Source: Rhizomonospora bruguierae (lineage in GTDB: Bacteria > Actinomycetota > Actinomycetes > Mycobacteriales > Micromonosporaceae). From it: a stretch of 64,000 bases of DNA. The notes below the pieces were generated by a model. It saw only the letters and a list, made by a program, of their open reading frames with translations. It did not search any database and was not told the origin of the DNA. Positions 61,954 to 64,000 of the stretch are shown piece by piece. The position numbers were made by a program, and so were the translations under genes. The stretch lies in the NCBI RefSeq assembly GCF_018397995.1, contig NZ_BBQH01000012.1:76144-140143 (forward strand), given 5' to 3'. Every line of letters begins with the position of its first letter. Within the stretch, counting starts at the first letter, position 1.

Positions 61954-62790
61954 CTACGGCCCGGCCGCGGCGTCCAGTTCGACCAGCAGGTCGTGCAGCG
62001 GGTCGAACAGGGCCGGTGGGGCCGCCACGACCATGTCCTGCCCGGCGGGCACCCCGGCCAGCCCGGCGACCCGCAGCCCCGCCTCCGCCGCGACCAGCCC
62101 GCCCGCGGCGAGGTCCCACGGGTTGAGCCCTCTCTCGTAGTACGCGTCGACCAGCCCCTCGGCGGCCCGGCACAGATCCAGCGAGGCCGCCCCGAACCGC
62201 CGGATGTCCCGCACCCGGGGCAGCACGCCGCCGAGCACGGCCGCCTGGTGCGCCCGCCGCGCCGGGTCGTACCCGAAGCCCGTGGCGACCAGCGCCTGCC
62301 CCAGGGAGCGCTCCCGGGACCCGGTCAGCCGCCTGCCGCCGCGCCACGCCCCGCCGCCCAGCACCGCCGTCCACTCGTCACCGGTGACGACCTGGTGGAC
62401 CACGGCGGCGACGACCGTCCCGTCCACCTCCGCGGCCAGCGAAACGGCGTACTCGGGCAGGCCGTACAGGTAGTTCACGGTGCCGTCGATCGGATCCAGG
62501 ATCCACCGGACGGCGCCCGGCGCCGGCTCGGCGGCCTGCCCGTACTCCTCCCCGAGCAGCGAGTCGCCGGGGCGGGCGGCCAGCAGCGCGGTCCGCACCT
62601 GGCGTTCCACCGCCCGGTCGGCCGCCGTCACCACGTCCGTGTCGGTGCTCTTCGTGGCCACCGCCTCCACCGGGCCGGCCCGCATCCCGCGCGCGGTCGC
62701 GGCCGCCTCCCGGGCCACCTCGACGGCCAGCGCCAGCAGGTCCCGACAGTCGTCTCCGGTCAACACAGGCCCTCCCGGTCCGTCACTCAT
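61954..62790 (-). CDS. suhB: SuhB-type inositol monophosphatase
   Basis: The 278-residue protein has the full IMPase set: Glu-Glu in LLGEEYG, ILDPIDGTVNYLYGLPEYAV (DPIDGT), GAASLDLCRAAEGLVDAYYE and LNPWDLAAGGLVAAEAG (WD). It hydrolyses myo-inositol-1-phosphate or related sugar phosphates, in actinobacteria for inositol lipid and mycothiol supply. The ATG 62790 start is divergent from the principal sigma factor gene, a conserved neighbour. It is far closer to canonical IMPase than the island phosphatase at 18005. Confidence 0.92.
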   Translation of the reverse strand: MSDGPGGPVLTGDDCRDLLALAVEVAREAAATARGMRAGPVEAVATKSTDTDVVTAADRAVERQVRTALLAARPGDSLLGEEYGQAAEPAPGAVRWILDPIDGTVNYLYGLPEYAVSLAAEVDGTVVAAVVHQVVTGDEWTAVLGGGAWRGGRRLTGSRERSLGQALVATGFGYDPARRAHQAAVLGGVLPRVRDIRRFGAASLDLCRAAEGLVDAYYERGLNPWDLAAGGLVAAEAGLRVAGLAGVPAGQDMVVAAPPALFDPLHDLLVELDAAAGP

Positions 62791-62915
62791 CCGGGCCAAT
62801 CCTCGCAAGGTTTCCAGCGTGGCCGTACCGGCGCCCCGCGAGGGTGACGGGTCCACCCACATCCCTCCGAGCGGGCGCGCGGGCAGCGACACGGGATGAT
62901 CGGCGCTGACGGCGC

Positions 62916-62921
62916 TACAAT
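62916..62921 (+). promoter_or_regulatory. Possible -10 element of the principal sigma gene promoter
   Basis: TACAAT stands out in the 276-bp GC-rich gap and lies about 146 bp upstream of GTG 63067. No good -35 is found 16-18 bp upstream, so it is a weak call. Confidence 0.3.
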
Positions 62922-63066
62922 TCACGCCTGCCCCGCGTACCGCGGATCGCCCGCCGAGCCGGCCGGTCCTCGGTGCGAGGGTCCTCAAGACAACCACACC
63001 GGCCTCACGTCGCGCCCGCCGCGCTGGCCGGACCGCGTGCCGCTCATCGCCTCCGGAAGGTCGTTC

Positions 63067-64000
63067 GTGACAGAAGCCCGCCACACCGGCGCCGACGTAC
63101 GCTCGCTCACCGACACCCTGATCGCCCGGGCCGGTTCGGCGGGCGGGCAGCTCACGTCGGCGGAGGTGGCACACACCGTCGAGGCCGCCGAGGTCACCCC
63201 GGCCCAGGCCAAGAAGATCCTGCGTGCGCTGGCCGAGGCCGGCGTCACCGTCGTCGTGGACGGTTCGGCGAGCACCCGCCGCAAGGTGGCCGCCGCCCGC
63301 GCCGCCACCCCGGCCTCCAAGGCCACCACCGCGAAGGCCACCGAGGCGGGCGCCCCGCGCAAGGCGGCGGCGAAGAAGGCGCCGGCCGCCCGCGCCGCGG
63401 CGGACCCGCCCGCGCCCACCCCGCTGCGCCCGGCCGAGCCGGCCAGTGCGGCCGCGACGCCAGGCACCCCGGCCAAGGGGCCCGCCCGCGCGGCGAAGGC
63501 CACCAAGGCCGCCAAGGGCACGAAGGCGACCACCGCCAAGGCCGCCGAGGGTGGCGAGGGGCCGGGCGAGGAGATCGACCCGGAGGAACTGGCCGCCGAG
63601 ATCGAGGACGTGGTCGTCGACGAGCCCGCCGAGCTGGCCGAGGCGGCCCAGGCGGACGCGGCCCAGGACAGCTCCGACTTCGAGTGGGACGACGAGGAGT
63701 CCGAGGCGCTCAAGCAGGCCCGCCGGGACGCGGAGCTGACCGCCTCCGCGGACTCGGTGCGCGCGTACCTCAAGCAGATCGGCAAGGTTCCGCTGCTCAA
63801 CGCCGAGCAGGAGGTCGAGCTCGCCAAGCGGATCGAGGCCGGGCTGTACGCCGCGGAGCGGCTGCGCGCCGCCGATGAGAGCGACGAGAAGCTGCCCACC
63901 CAGCTCAACCGGGACCTGCTGTGGATCTCCCGGGACGGCGAGCGGGCCAAGAACCACCTCCTTGAGGCGAACCTGCGTCTGGTGGTGTCGCTGGCCAAGC
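63067..64000 (+). CDS. sigA: Principal RNA polymerase sigma factor (SigA/HrdB/RpoD), 5' part
   Basis: GTG 63067 lies 6 nt after GGAAGG, and 311 codons are visible. Residues about 1-75 are helical, 76-160 form a Lys/Ala/Pro/Thr-rich linker typical of actinobacterial principal sigma factors, and 160-220 are acidic. Region 1.2 follows ([33 protein letters not shown]), then region 2.1 begins with [15 protein letters not shown] at the edge. The domain order identifies the housekeeping group 1 factor. The 3' half with regions 2.4-4 is outside the window. Confidence 0.95.
   Translation, partial: MTEARHTGADVRSLTDTLIARAGSAGGQLTSAEVAHTVEAAEVTPAQAKKILRALAEAGVTVVVDGSASTRRKVAAARAATPASKATTAKATEAGAPRKAAAKKAPAARAAADPPAPTPLRPAEPASAAATPGTPAKGPARAAKATKAAKGTKATTAKAAEGGEGPGEEIDPEELAAEIEDVVVDEPAELAEAAQADAAQDSSDFEWDDEESEALKQARRDAELTASADSVRAYLKQIGKVPLLNAEQEVELAKRIEAGLYAAERLRAADESDEKLPTQLNRDLLWISRDGERAKNHLLEANLRLVVSLAK

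Overview
The window is about 73% G+C with strongly GC-biased third positions, GTG and ATG starts, and many stop/start overlaps. Its families (DUF3000, DUF3093, DUF3159, DUF3710, DUF4193, HemQ, a primary sigma factor with a long Lys/Ala N-terminus, a chaplin-like LPXTG protein) point to a filamentous, spore-forming actinobacterium, most probably Micromonosporaceae (Micromonospora/Actinoplanes type). This is a chromosomal segment. I see no tRNA, rRNA, CRISPR array or complete insertion sequence.

Layout. 1-406: 5' part of a secreted protein with 43-residue repeats. 407-731: AT-richer gap with three DnaA-box-like 9-mers. 732-7288: tightly coupled HerA-SbcD(Mre11)-SbcC(Rad50)-NurA operon, an archaeal-type DNA end-resection set. 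7324-10007: ECF sigma factor, ZAS anti-sigma factor and a secreted DUF4142 protein; the sigma gene and the DUF4142 gene share the same promoter-like motif with identical spacing. 10021-16415: hairpin-rich spacer, spermidine-synthase-like protein, AlkA-type glycosylase, GNAT protein, ATP-dependent DNA ligase, secreted alpha/beta-hydrolase peptidase and a LigD-type polymerase (NHEJ-type parts without Ku here). 16567-17994: LPXTG-anchored chaplin-like protein and MsrB.

18005-22632 is an accessory island of lower G+C at its left end: an IMPase-fold phosphatase downstream of an HTH-phosphoribosyltransferase-like protein, a truncated HTH gene, two unrecognised proteins and an HD-domain protein. 22753-31394 holds heme genes (hemQ, cgoX, hemE) interrupted by a block of secreted and membrane proteins of unknown function. 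31402-37933: membrane-anchored trypsin-like protease with 48-bp repeats, RNase D, and a fadA-fadB beta-oxidation operon with a palindromic operator candidate and a strong terminator. 38144-45701: VOC protein, GH11 xylanase with duplicated carbohydrate-binding modules, prepilin peptidase, DUF2637 protein, two-component system and C39-like protease. 45689-51718: two PQQ-like propeller proteins, dxs, anmK and a HicB remnant.

51727-64000 is core actinobacterial: TrmA/RlmD-type methyltransferase, KimA-like APC potassium transporter diverging from two TrkA/RCK regulators, DUF3159, OB-fold protein, DUF3710, dut, DUF3093, a conserved membrane protein, DUF4193, LytR_C protein, a SuhB-type phosphatase and the 5' part of the principal sigma factor gene.

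Best leads: the HerA-Mre11-Rad50-NurA operon with its upstream DnaA-box cluster, the HTH-PRTase/phosphatase pair, and the autoregulated ECF circuit. Function calls rest on motifs read by eye; no database search was run.
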